Below are positions 54,491 to 64,000 of a stretch of 64,000 nucleotides of DNA, piece by piece; positions within the stretch are counted from its first letter, which is position 1, and each line of letters begins with the position of its first letter. The DNA is taken from assembly GCA_015680685.1 (NCBI GenBank), contig MNCI01023346.1:147100-211099 (forward strand), in the 5' to 3' direction. This DNA is from Gnetum montanum. Its lineage: Eukaryota > Streptophyta > Gnetopsida > Gnetales > Gnetaceae. The translations under genes and the position numbers were made by a program. The notes beneath the pieces were generated by a model that did no database searches, was not told where the DNA came from, and worked only from the letters and a program-made list of their open reading frames with translations.

Positions 54491-56584
54491 TGAAACCTTT
54501 CCATGAACTCCACTCAGCCAGTGCAACCACCTCGTCATCACCAGGTTAGCCACGCTCCATTTTTCATGTCTCCTCCTTCCCACCCAGTCGTGGGGGAGAC
54601 CATCATCCCTGCTAATTCATTCCACTACATCCCTCACTATTTTGTCATTTTTTGTTTTTCACCATCATTTATATGTTTGCCACTTATTTGTACATTTTTC
54701 CTTTCTTTAGTTATTTTTCATTTTTTCATTTCTTTATAAATGTTTTACTTTTTCGCGTAACTGCTAATCTGTCGTCTTATTGTCTTCAGCTGTTTGGCGT
54801 GGATGGTTTTCATTGCAATGAGTAATGTACACTTGTCTACCTAGTTGTCTAGTTTCTACCCTCGCATGGTTCCTTTTTTGGACTTTACGTCTACTTTCCA
54901 CTCATAACATTGGCAGTGAGTTCACGTCATACACCCATTCACCCACTCCATGGTTTCCCTTCTGTTGAGCACATGCAACCCCTTACCTTAACAACATTTT
55001 AATTAATGTATGACTTGTGTAGTTTCCAGACTGAGGGATGGTCCAATGGTTTAAATCAAGTGTGACTTCAAGGGGAACGCTTTAGTCATTGTTCTGTTCT
55101 GTTCACTAGGTTGCCAGTGTGTCCTTGCAGATTTCCTCCCACTCCGAGTCTCTCCATGGAAGCTTCTAGGCAATTCAACATTTCATGGTGTGGTCCTCAC
55201 TGAAAAAAAACCAAATAAACAAATAAAATGAGGATTCAAAGCACACCCCTTGGTTGGATGCATGCAAACACGCATGGGTCTTCGCATGGTGTGGTTCCCC
55301 CGCTTAAAAGAAAAGAAAAGAAAATCCTGGGGGAATTCAAAGCACACCCCTTAGACCACCTCTCATGGGCCATGCCCTCGTTATGGGACATCCTTGGTCC
55401 CCTCTAACTTTATCCCGTTTCACTTCCTTCTTCTCATGTTTTTTGGAGTGGTGGTTCTCTGTGAGGTCATTCTTACTTCTTTGGGGGATGGCTGAGATTT
55501 TGTCTATTGCTGCAATGTCACTAAATGCGGATGGTTTTGGGTTTGAACTTTGGAACAGTTCTACTAGGTCACTTAACCACATCTCCACTTGGGGTTTCCT
55601 GTGACCGATGAACGGAATACCATTGTCTCGTCTCTCTCTTCATCCCGTTCTCTCCGCCACTCACCTCACTGCCTATTTTATGTCATGAAAGTGTGTCGTG
55701 GTATCCCTGGGCTTTCCTTGGTGGGATCTCTTGGGTTGGAGTCTTACCTAGCGCACATCATTTCTTAGCCCTGGGGTCCACGGACCCTTGTGTTGAGGGC
55801 TATGCAAGGGCTACTAAGGCTATGACCTGCTATGGGGAGAATCCACCTACATTTCCTTGGTCCTGCTTGTTAAGTCTCCCAACCTTTGGATTTTGGGGTT
55901 GACTAGTTTTTGGGTCCCATTACTCGATTTATTCCCTGCGGAGTTCTTTTTGAGTCCTGTTCTCCTATTTTTATCTCTTTTTTGCATTTAACTCCCTTCC
56001 TCATGTCCTTAGCCATGTCCAGGCTCTCACATGCTTAAACTGCCTCAATTTGGAGTTTCAAATTCATCATTTCAGGCTTTATATGGGTTGGTCAATGCTG
56101 GTCAATGGGTGAACACCCCTGTGTCGACACGACCGTGCCGACGTAGTGACTACGTATACGCGGCCACATCGATGCAACACCTAACCCCTAGATATAGCCC
56201 ACCACACTTCTTCATTTTCCAACATTCGGAGTCCAAACTAAAGAGGATTTTTTGCCATTTTTTTCTACCTAACCCTTCCCAACGCACCTACATTGCGTCG
56301 CAAGTCCTCATCAACTGATCCTTACCCCTTTTAAGTAACCAGAGGTATGCTCTTAGTCATGGGGGGGGGGGGGGGGGTTCCTTCGTGAAACTAACTATAA
56401 CTAATTAATTAATTAATTAGTTTGTTAATTACAACAACCTTGGCCCTAACCACTAACTTAACGCTATGGGAAACTTAACGGTGTGCCTGTGCCATTAACA
56501 TAACTTGGTCAAACTAAGAAAGTATATATGGACCATCTTAAACTACTTATGAACGGTCTAACGAACGGTTATGTTTGATTGCAG
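54491..56584 (+). other. Noncoding region of element F between pol and ORF3
   Basis: It carries the AGTCGTGGGGG motif at 54586-54596, the GTGTGACTTCAAGGGG block at 55060-55075, and the conserved block at 55806-55856. A second AGTCATGGGGG follows at 56355-56365, extended into a run of 17 G. A segment of about 90 bp with CATGGTGTGGTTC and TTCAAAGCACACCCCTT is duplicated at 55184-55250 and 55278-55355. The last bases before 56585 are GATTGCAG, a splice-acceptor consensus. Confidence 0.75.
56123..56200 (+). promoter_or_regulatory. Internal U3-like box array upstream of ORF3 (element F)
   Basis: Boxes GTCGAC at 56123, GCCGAC at 56137, GTATAC at 56154 and ATCGAT at 56168 are spaced 14, 17 and 14 bp. 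A TATA-like TATAG starts at 56193, 25 bp after the last box. The box type is that of F's own LTRs. The module lies about 460 bp before the ORF3 ATG, the same relative place as the array in C (13456-13545). A promoter role is inferred from this arrangement. Confidence 0.6.
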
Positions 56585-59427
56585 ATGGCACCCAAGTTGA
56601 GGCACCCAAGGGATGAAGGACCGTCTCAACTAAGGGACAAGTGCCCATGCATGAGAAGGAGACGAGGTGTGCAACAGCCAAAGTATGCGGAGGGCTCTCA
56701 TGCAATTAGGCCCTTTCGTGAAAGACCTGAGGTGGAATCTGTTCACCAGATTCCTAAAGAGGAGATTCCTAGTGTGCAATCGCTAAGGGATGAGACTCCT
56801 GGGATAGAACCATGGCTTGAGGTCACCTTGACCCAAGTCTGCCTTGATGCTATCACACCACACAAGGTGCAATGGACGGTCCTCCAAGAGGTAAATTTTG
56901 GACCATTCCTTGATAACGCTCCAGAAGACGTGAGAATCCAATTGCAGAACTCTCTGATGTGGCCAATCATCACAACCCGTAGTGAGTGGTACTTAGGAGA
57001 AACCTATCTCTTCTGGACGAATCAGCAACCAGGGTCAAGAGTAAGGATCAAAGAAATTTATGTCTCTTACTCTTCAAAGGCGATAGTACAAGCTCTGAGG
57101 TTGCTTGAAGCTGGGGCAGATGTGGCAGAAATTCCAAAACAGGCCGATCCAAAGGTAAAGGCACAATGGATCCAACGGTGCTATGGAGTAAAGCACAATG
57201 AATTTGGCTCCTTGACCACGGTGGAGAGAGTGTACTTCAAAATCGTGTCTTACCACTTAAACCCAACGGTAAGACCCAGCAAAATCATAGCCTTCTCCGC
57301 TCATGCGTGTGCCGCCTTGAGCGGAAAATTTCCCATGAGTCTTCCATAGCTATTGTTTCTGGAAATTAAAAAAAGCTTTGCTGAGAACAAACATGGAAGA
57401 CGAGCTCTCCCATTTCCCTGCCTAATCCAAAAATTGTGCAAACGGGCAGGGATAGCACGATATTCCAACAATACAATTTGGTGTGCCCCAATTGCCTTGT
57501 GGCGAGAGATGATGAAAGACAAAACTCCTGCTGCCACATAGACAGAGGAGGAGTAGCAACCACCTCCACCACTTGCACAAACAATGCAGCCAAGCTCACA
57601 AAACACAATAGAATACCTCCGCGAGATTTAGGAAATGCTCTTGAGCCAGCAAGAGCAATCTGGCAGGACTGGTGGAGGAGAAGACCCTTCAGTATATCGT
57701 CCTGCCATGAGCCACCTGGAGCAAGTGGCTTATTCAGTTAGCTCACTCGAAAGGGAAGGGCCAATCTTCTTCGTCGCCTAAGCATAAGTCCCAACTAGAA
57801 CAGATCCAAGCATCTGAGATGTATTAACATCAACCCAATAGTTATTCCCTGAAATCTTAGGGAATGCTGCTACCTTCTCGGTCCTCTTGGAAGATGGTGA
57901 AGGGGCGATGGTCCTGATGATGTAGCACTAGGGACAAGAAGTTTCGACCGAAGTGGTTGCTAATACCATTGCTACTGCTCTCAATGCACTGATAGCACCT
58001 GTACCAAACATCCATGGGCTACAAGATGTACAGGTGTCTACCAAAACTTCACGGAGCCAGATGGATGCAGCCCAACATGAAAAAATGTTGGACCGACTGG
58101 TAGGAACTAAGAAACCACTTTCAAATGTCTTCGACCTTTCGGACAACATCACTGCAACCTAGTTAGAGCTGCTATTGACAAGGGGCAAAAGCCTTGTTTT
58201 GGAGGGGCAGCTAGAAGCTGCTCAAGTTGGTTGTTAGCGCTTGGCAATGGAGGTTTCCCAATTAAGAGCCTAGCTTGTTGATCCGGCCATCCTTGACCGC
58301 GAAATCACAAGAGATGAAGCTTTTCAACAGCTTCAACTTAAAATTTAGGTTGTTGAGGATGAAAGGGAGATAACAATCCTAGATAAGGCCATAGCAGATG
58401 CTCGAGCGTATCATCTAGCGAAAGACTTAGCCGAGGTTCACCAGGAGAACGTGCAACTGACTGCTGAAGTTCATCGCCTACACAATGTTGGAGCAGAAAA
58501 TGCACACATGAAGAATTTCATCCACCAACAGCAAGAGGAGCTAGCTAGGGTGAACACAGACATAAGAAGGTTGGTAGTTGCAAATAGAAATTTGTCAATG
58601 GAGGAGGTTCGGGCTTTTGCAATCGAAATTGCTGCTTGGAAAAATTAAGCCCTGAAGTTCGAAAAAGTCAAAAATCATTACAGGGACCAAGTGGGATTGC
58701 AAAAGGAGTTAAATGAGAAGCACATTCAAGTTGCTAAACCAAGATGAACTAAGCACTCTAGCAGCTCTAAGAGGGAGGCAATGCATGGTCATCCATCTTC
58801 AATGGGTTGAACGCTTACAATAAAGCAAAAATCTACTTAAAGGAGCTACAGATTGAGGAAATGAAAAAATACATGGAATTGGCCAACCTTCGATATGCAA
58901 ACCTGGCTATGCTCACAATTGGGAGACCGTGGTCAGAATTAGAAAAGCAAGTGGCCGCCTTGTATTCCTTATACAAGGGTGAGTTCCAGGCACACAAGAC
59001 AATAAAACAGAAGCTGGCAACAGCAAGCACGAAACTCGAGATCCTCCGCCCAAGCTTTGAAGGACAAAGTACAGTCGCGAAGGACCTGGCTAGAAGAATG
59101 AATGACTACCAAAAGGTGCAGGCATCAATCCGAGCATTCGACATTGAACGTAAGCAATTCGTAGCTTGGTTTGTCAATTTAAAAGAACTCTTTCCGACAC
59201 TGCCATGCCCTTGAGAAGTTCCAGCTCCAGCACATATTGGAGAAGCTGCCTAGACCGTGAACGACTCCAGAAGCAAAGAAGAAAAGATGAGGGCTCTCTT
59301 GGAGGCTTTTTGGCTACCTCCAAAAGTTGCAGCTGCCGTAGGATAGCCATCATTTGTGTCACCACCAACGCATGGGCCAGAGGCTGGAGAAGGATCGTCA
59401 GAACCACCACCCCTAGGGACGGTGTGA
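56585..59427 (+). pseudogene. ORF3 of element F, long accessory protein with coiled-coil C-terminus
   Basis: The ATG at 56585 directly follows GATTGCAG. The frame is open for 255 codons to TAG 57347. It continues in register with further stops to about 58740, shifts frame once before 58807 and ends at TGA 59425-59427, in all near 945 codons. The N-terminal domain (NFGPFLDN, YLGETYLFWTNQQPG, PFPCLIQKLCKRAGI) matches C and the PF20167-like transposon protein family. The rest is Glu/Lys/Leu-rich coiled coil, with YMELANLRYANLAMLT and QFVAWFVNLKELFPTLPC shared with C. The end EPPPLGTV is conserved. No membrane segment is seen. Its place corresponds to the env-like position of Athila elements. Function unknown. 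Confidence 0.8.
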
Positions 59428-59665
59428 GCTTCTCCAATAATTTTGTACATCATTCTACATAGCAGAGGTTCTAGAAACCGCAGAATGTTCAATTTTATCT
59501 CTGAACACTATCATTTTTGTAATTTTTTCTCCTCTATAACTCGGGCACTTGGTCAAATTCATGTTGTGTCATGTGTGTGTTATGTATGTGTTTAATTTAT
59601 GTGTGTTGAAAATAAGAGTCCATACCTTCCAAATTGTAAAGTAACTCGTGGACAATTTTTTGCTC
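59428..59665 (+). other. 3' leader between ORF3 and polypurine tract (element F)
   Basis: AT-rich, no coding content. It resembles 16850-17015 of C and ends in the G-rich motif before the LTR. Confidence 0.6.
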
Positions 59666-59678
59666 AGTCATGGGGGTA
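59666..59678 (+). other. Polypurine tract of element F
   Basis: AGTCATGGGGGTA ends exactly at the 3' LTR start, as in X, A, B and C. Confidence 0.8.
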
Positions 59679-60637
59679 TGATGAAGTATCATTGAGTCCT
59701 TGCATCAACTGGGCCATGTTTACGTAGCCACGTTGACGTGGGCCCATTGACGCATCCCTTGTGTTGACATGGGCCCGTCGATGTTGCCTTCCTGCCTTGA
59801 CATGGCCCCATTTATACAGCCGCCTATCTCGGCCTATAAATAAGAGGGCCTTCCACCTCATTTAGGCATCTTTTAGTTAGTTGTAGTGAAGCTCTTGCAG
59901 TTTGTTCCCGTAGGAGATAGAATATTTTCCAAGTGCCCATAGCAGGTGTATGAAAAGTGATCAGATCTCTATTCAAGCATTGATGTATCTGTGCCCATTG
60001 GTGTGATGGTAATAAATACGAACTGTTCATGCAATCCTTGCAGCATTTGGACTTAGTTGTTTCATGCATTTAATAGTTTAAAATGTTTATGCTTTGTTGA
60101 TCATTTTTTAGGCTTTATTAGTTACTTGTTGATTATTAATGTTCTTATTATTATAATTTCAATTGTTATGGTTCATTCGTAGTTCATTAAAGACATAAGT
60201 ACGACCATCTTGAACATAATCCAAACACTTGGTAAGCCCAGCGACGCTTAACATCTGGTAACCCAGCGGTGTTAGGAAATGCTCAGAACGTGCTCGGAAG
60301 ATGGGACCCGATACTTATGCTAGGAGTAGTTAGAATATCAACTAGGATAATTAGAGATTAGGTAATCGTTCATTCATTACTTACCTTTCATAGCTTAAAT
60401 TAGCCACCAAAAGATATGCAAAAGAAGCTATAAAAATCATTAGCCTTAGTCTCACTTAACCATCATAAATGGAACATCACAAGTGAGATTAGGAAGACAA
60501 TGACCATTCTAATCTAGAGTTTCACTGGTTAGAGTCTGGTGTATGTTAAGTACTTACAGTCTATGAAATTCGATCGGGTTGCGTGTGAACACTCGTGATT
60601 TGTATGGTTCGACATAGGGGTACCTAGCCGCTCATCA
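59679..60637 (+). repeat. 3' LTR of element F
   Basis: It starts TGATGAAGTA and ends CTCATCA (959 bp). Boxes start at 59704, 59718, 59732, 59746, 59763, 59777, 59796 and 59810 and TATAAATA at 59835. The box at 59777 with its 14 bp is absent from the 5' LTR. Confidence 0.93.
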
Positions 60638-60936
60638 TCCCTGCTCCACCATCACTGGTAGTGGGCTCATTAAACATGAACCTTAGAATGCTTTGGTTTT
60701 CCCTAGGCAGCAATGTCTCTGTAATGACACCAACAGCTTCCATTGCTAAGTGTAACCACATCATCACATTGAAGTGTTGGAGCAGGAATTCCAGGAACTC
60801 GTGTGCTCCTAGTCGAAACCATATTTCCTGGTAACCCAACTGTGTATTTAATGTAGACGTGTTTAAAACAAGTTTGCTCATACAACAGAGGATGCCAACA
60901 AGCTCCACCATGATGAGGATTGGCTTCAACAATACC
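60638..60936 (-). pseudogene. FCP1/NIF-phosphatase-like exon fragment
   Basis: On the minus strand the exon begins after a good acceptor (TTGCAATTGCAG, first exon base 60936). It encodes LCCMSKLVLNTSTLN, IWFRLGAHEFLEFLLQHFNV and an ETLLPRENQSILRFMF section. This layout matches the FCP1-homology (HAD) phosphatase domain: a beta strand with the DxDxT motif, then RPxxxxFLxxxxxxFxVxIW and a helix. The catalytic DxDxT is replaced by NTST here, so activity is not expected. F inserted at its downstream edge. It may belong to the same antisense transcription unit as 44706-47295 or be a separate captured host fragment. Confidence 0.45.
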
Positions 60937-63300
60937 CTGCAATTGCAAAAGCAAAAGGAAAAAATGTTTGTATACAATGGATGCACAAAAATACACTAAC
61001 TTACACTTAGAAAAATTAGCAAAGTTAGTATAAAGTAGAATAACTTAATAGAAAATGTATCCTTAAGGTCCCCTATGGGCTTCATGGGCATAGGCTGTCG
61101 ATACATACATTTGATACATCTGGTGTTCACTAGGGTACACCACTAACATAGCATTAGCATTTTGCTTTACATTTGCATATTGTGCATTGTCTTAGTCTGC
61201 ATGTTTTAGCATATTTGACATATTTGGTTTGCAAGTTTATAATTTTGGTAAAGCTTTGGACATGTCGCATTTTGTTTCATAGGAGGCATTCTAGCACTTT
61301 GCATTCTCACATTTCGCACTCTCGTGTTTGGCAATTTATTTTTACACTTAGCAAATTCTTCATTTTTACACTTAGCAAATTTTCAAATTTTTTCTAACTC
61401 TAGGTAACTTAGCCCGAGGTATTCATGAAAAAATTCTAACTTTAGGTTACCCTTCCTCAAGAGTGTAACCTAGGTAAATGACCAAAAATTTCTAACTATC
61501 AACTATGCTTCTTAGGGAGCATAGCCCCTACGAGTCCAAAATGTTTTCTAACTATTGGCTATGCCCCTTCGGGAGCATAGCCCCAAAACATGAAAAAATA
61601 AAAAAAATTCTAATGGTTGGGAGTGTAGCCTTAAAGGGCCCAAAAAAATTTTAAAAAATAAAAAATAAAAACAATTACCACTCCCATCGCCACGTTATGC
61701 CTTCACCCTAGGCACTGTGCCCCCTTCATGGCACCACCTAGCCCTATTACACTCTAGCATTGTGCGCTAAGGTGCCCTCCATGGTTGCAGTCTATCACGA
61801 CCTTTCTTCCTTGCCCTTGTTTCCCAACCATGGCCGCCACCATCATAGGTCACGTCATTCATCCTGCCTAGGCCTCTAGCCCCAAAAATAAAGAAAAATA
61901 TCCCTTCCATGGCACCATGCACCTTGCAACCCTTCTTTTCGTCCCATCAATCCTACGGCCATTGCCAACACTTAATTCCTTTGCCCTACATGACAAAAAT
62001 GGGGAGGAAGGATGAGAGGGGGTTCCATGACCCCTTTACTCCTAGGTCATAGTCACCTTGGTCGCAGCCACAAAAACCTCATTTTTTACCCTTCCCTCCT
62101 TATCCTAGCCGTAGCTAGAAAACTCCCATTTTACCCTTTCCCCATGCTCCACACAATGCCAAGAATGAAACCCTTGCCCCACATAGCCATGGAACCTAAT
62201 CACCTATGCCCATGTAGTGCATGCAAAAAAGGGAAAAGAGAAAAAATGAGCAAAGTAAAATCCATCACCCATAAACATGCCCTCTCTCCTTGTCTGCGGC
62301 AGCCATGGCAGCCACGGCAACGATGGTCCCTACTAAGGCAGGCCATCCCAAGTCCCAAACCCCAATGCAAGGTAAAGCACATGAAGTACAAAGAAAAAAT
62401 GGCAAAATATGGGGTAGATCATATCAAGGTACCTAGCAGATAGTGGCTCCCTCTGTTCCTCCACATGTGCTTGGGGTATACATCTTAGCGCTTGCTCTCC
62501 CTTGTCCATGTTGGTGAGCCCAGGATGCTAACATTCACTTCGGCATGTCATGTTGGTTGTCACGCTATGGCTATCATGCTCTAGATGTCATGCTCTAATC
62601 ACTACACTCTAGATTTCACTCCTTGCTCCAACCACGTTACACTCTGTAACTTCTCATTTTTACTTTGGAAAATGATAGTTTGATCATGGTGAAATGCACA
62701 TATATACCCTCCTAAGGTAATTAAATATGCTACCTACCAAGAAAACATCCTGCACTTAGGCAAATTTTTCAAGTTTTTTTTAGTGTAGCAAGGGGCTAAG
62801 CGTAACAAGGGGTGAGCATAGCAATCGAAGTTAAAAAAATTTCGAACCTTTTCTGGTAGTCTCCAAATTTAGAAAATTTTCTGAATTTTTTTTATTACCT
62901 AGTGAATGCTTGGCCTAACTCCACATTCCGAGCACTCCCAACCTTGCTTAAGCCAACATAGTTCACACAAACCATGGTTCACTATGACCTTAAACTAGCA
63001 AACCATGGCCTGTCGAGGCCCAAAACCATCCCCCATACTTACTTCTCCAACTTTACATTTGCACACTTTGGCAAATTTTCATTAAATTTCTTTCCTTATT
63101 CTATGCATTTTGACTCTATTAATATAGTTGTAGCTTGACATTCCTTTTGGTTGTTTTACAAGAAACTTGGTAAGATTACAACATGAGCACATGTGGGCAT
63201 CTTCATTCACCTCTGATCCTCACCAGGCCTCATGGTGGCCTCACATGATACATCAATACCAAATGCTTAGATCTTGAGCCTAGAGCCCATGATGAACATA
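60937..63300 (+). other. Noncoding region of element H before RT
   Basis: No gene recognised. The frame at 62012-62443 (143 codons) has low complexity and no motif I know. The stretch is rich in AAATTTTCTAACT-like phrases and hairpin-forming words, for example GGCTATGCCCC with GGGAGCATAGCC near 61555-61582. These recall 35640-36190. Two copies of the CCTTAAACTAGCAA-type repeat stand at 62970-63020. Confidence 0.4.
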
Positions 63301-64000
63301 TAACATATGTAGAGACAATACTAGATTGGCCAAACCCTCTAGTCAAAGCTCTAAACCTAGAGGTAGGGGATGTCATCGAGGATCCCCTCATTGAAGTCCC
63401 TATAACAACACTTAGTGACGAGGTAAAAACATTGAATCTTAGTTTCTTGTTAGAGCCTCAACACACCCAGAGCATCACCAAAGTCCTTAAAGATAATATT
63501 AAGGCATTTGCATGGTCTTACAAAGACATGCTAGGCTTAGATCCTTGCATGGTGCAACATAATATAATCCTCGATCCTCGCATAAAACCAATCAAGTAGA
63601 AAGCCCACAAGGTTAGGCTTGAGGTGGTGTTGGTAGTCCGTGATGCAATAACCAAGCTTTACAAAGTTGGTTTCATCCAAGCCATTGACTACGTAGACTA
63701 GGTCTCCAACATCATGGTTGTACCTAAGATAAATAGGAGCATACGCATTTGCATAAACTTTTGGTACCTAAACAAGGCGACCATTAAAGAAAATTTCCCA
63801 TTTTCTAGTATTGATCAACTAGTCGATACTACGGTTGGTCATGCCTTGTTGTCCTTTATGGATAGGTTCTGTAGTTACAACTAGATTCGGATCAACCCAG
63901 AGCACTAGCTTAGTACTACCTTCATGACCCCTTGGGGTACATTTTTCTATACAATGATGCCTTTCAAACTAAAGAATGTAGGAGCAACCTATCAACATGC
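63301..64000 (+). pseudogene. Reverse transcriptase remnant of element H (Tat-like), cut by window end
   Basis: The pre-RT section with IKAFAWSYKDMLGLDPCMVQ (63510-63570) is followed by RT. RT motifs are LYKVGFIQAIDY, NIMVVPKINRSIRICINFWY, ENFPFSSIDQLVDTTVGHAL, LLSFMDRFCSYN and TTFMTPWGTFFYTMMPFKLKN. This is the Tat-type consensus, clearly different from the RTs of A, B and F. Three TAG stops lie at expected Gln/Trp positions. The catalytic box lies beyond the window. Confidence 0.82.

Larger units (their letters stand above)
47454..60637 (+). mobile_element. Element F: full-length 13.2-kb Ty3/gypsy element with ORF3, nested in H
   Basis: LTRs at 47454-48281 and 59679-60637, tRNA-Asp-type primer site, gag, protease, RT, RNase H, integrase, a 2-kb noncoding stretch, ORF3 and a polypurine tract are all present in order. 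Target copies are CCCCT (47449-47453) and TCCCT (60638-60642). The LTRs agree closely apart from a 14-bp unit and scattered transitions, so F looks younger than A, B and C. Stops and frameshifts still disable it. Its LTR boxes are of the GTCGAC/GTTGAC type, unlike A, B, C, D, E and X. Confidence 0.92.
35083..64000 (+). mobile_element. Element H: large Tat/Ogre-like element, split by D/E and F (inferred composite)
   Basis: I infer one element from four pieces: 35083-37825, 39630-47453, 60638-63300 and the RT at 63300-64000. Support: removing solo LTR D with one target copy restores an open frame across 37825/39630. Removing F with one target copy joins 47448 to 60642. A repeat with the phrase CCTTAAACTAGCAA occurs both at 43540-43880 and at 62970-63000. 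The gag, protease and RT are of one Tat-like type, distinct from A/B/C/F. The right end is outside the window and the left boundary is uncertain, so two separate elements remain possible. Confidence 0.5.

Noticed and set aside
56579-59427. ORF3 as a retroviral envelope protein
   Set aside because: Its position is that of env-like ORFs, but I see no signal peptide, transmembrane segment or glycosylation cluster, and the C-terminal half is coiled coil.
62012-62443. 143-codon ORF as a gene
   Set aside because: No motif, His/Pro/Lys-rich, no homologous frame elsewhere in the window, and it lies in repeat-rich noncoding DNA of H. Likely chance.
1-64000. tRNA or rRNA genes
   Set aside because: No cloverleaf with GGTTCRANYCC-type box or rRNA signature was noticed, but a covariance-model scan could still find a degraded tRNA.

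Overview
The window reads as nuclear DNA of a seed plant with a large, repeat-packed genome. Long decayed non-chromoviral Ty3/gypsy retrotransposons (tRNA-Asp-like primer sites, Athila/Tat-like domains), weathered LINE pieces and a spliced plant Alba-family gene point to this. A gymnosperm would fit, but I cannot name the species. About 85-90% of the window is LTR-retrotransposon sequence, and only one gene looks intact: an RGG-tailed Alba nucleic-acid-binding protein at 21116-23357 with seven exons.

Layout. 1-1714 is the 3' end of element X (its LTR is 869-1714), apparently inserted in the gag of element A. Element A (1715-19231, + strand) carries gag, protease, RT, RNase H and integrase remnants. 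A complete second element, C (9082-17890, target duplication GTAGT), sits inside it. A itself sits in a minus-strand LTR, G (19232-19976). The host island 19977-27030 holds Alba, a LINE RT remnant (26100-26560, +) and a LINE 3' remnant (26840-27025, -). Element B (27031-35077, - strand, target duplication TTGAT) has lost RNase H and integrase. From about 35083 to the window end I infer one very large Tat/Ogre-like element, H. Its gag-protease half (37762-43303) and its RT (63300-64000) are separated by an antisense, intron-containing pseudogene (44706-47295) and an FCP1-phosphatase-like exon (60638-60936, -). H is interrupted by solo LTR D (37826-39624), which contains solo LTR E (38323-39272), and by element F (47454-60637, + strand, 13.2 kb), which contains a 144-base assembly gap.

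X, A, B, C and F belong to one superfamily: LTRs start TGATGA and end CTCATCA, gag and pol are related, and a roughly 2-kb noncoding stretch lies between pol and the 3' LTR. C and F also carry a long third ORF (about 930 codons) that begins right after a splice-acceptor-like TTGCAG. C has gag and this ORF but no pol. 

The most unusual signal is in the U3 regions. Short palindromic boxes are spaced 14, 20 and 14 bp apart, with the last box 24-25 bp before TATAAATA. The spacing is kept in every LTR I checked, while the box core differs between subfamilies (GATATC in X/A/B/C/D/E, GTCGAC/GTTGAC in F/G). C and F each repeat the same grammar, in their own box type, at a second site several hundred bases before ORF3, as if ORF3 has its own promoter. 

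Decay is dominated by C-to-T changes: reading frames stay in register but fill with TAG and TAA where Gln codons are expected. All coordinates were read by eye. No alignment or database search was run.
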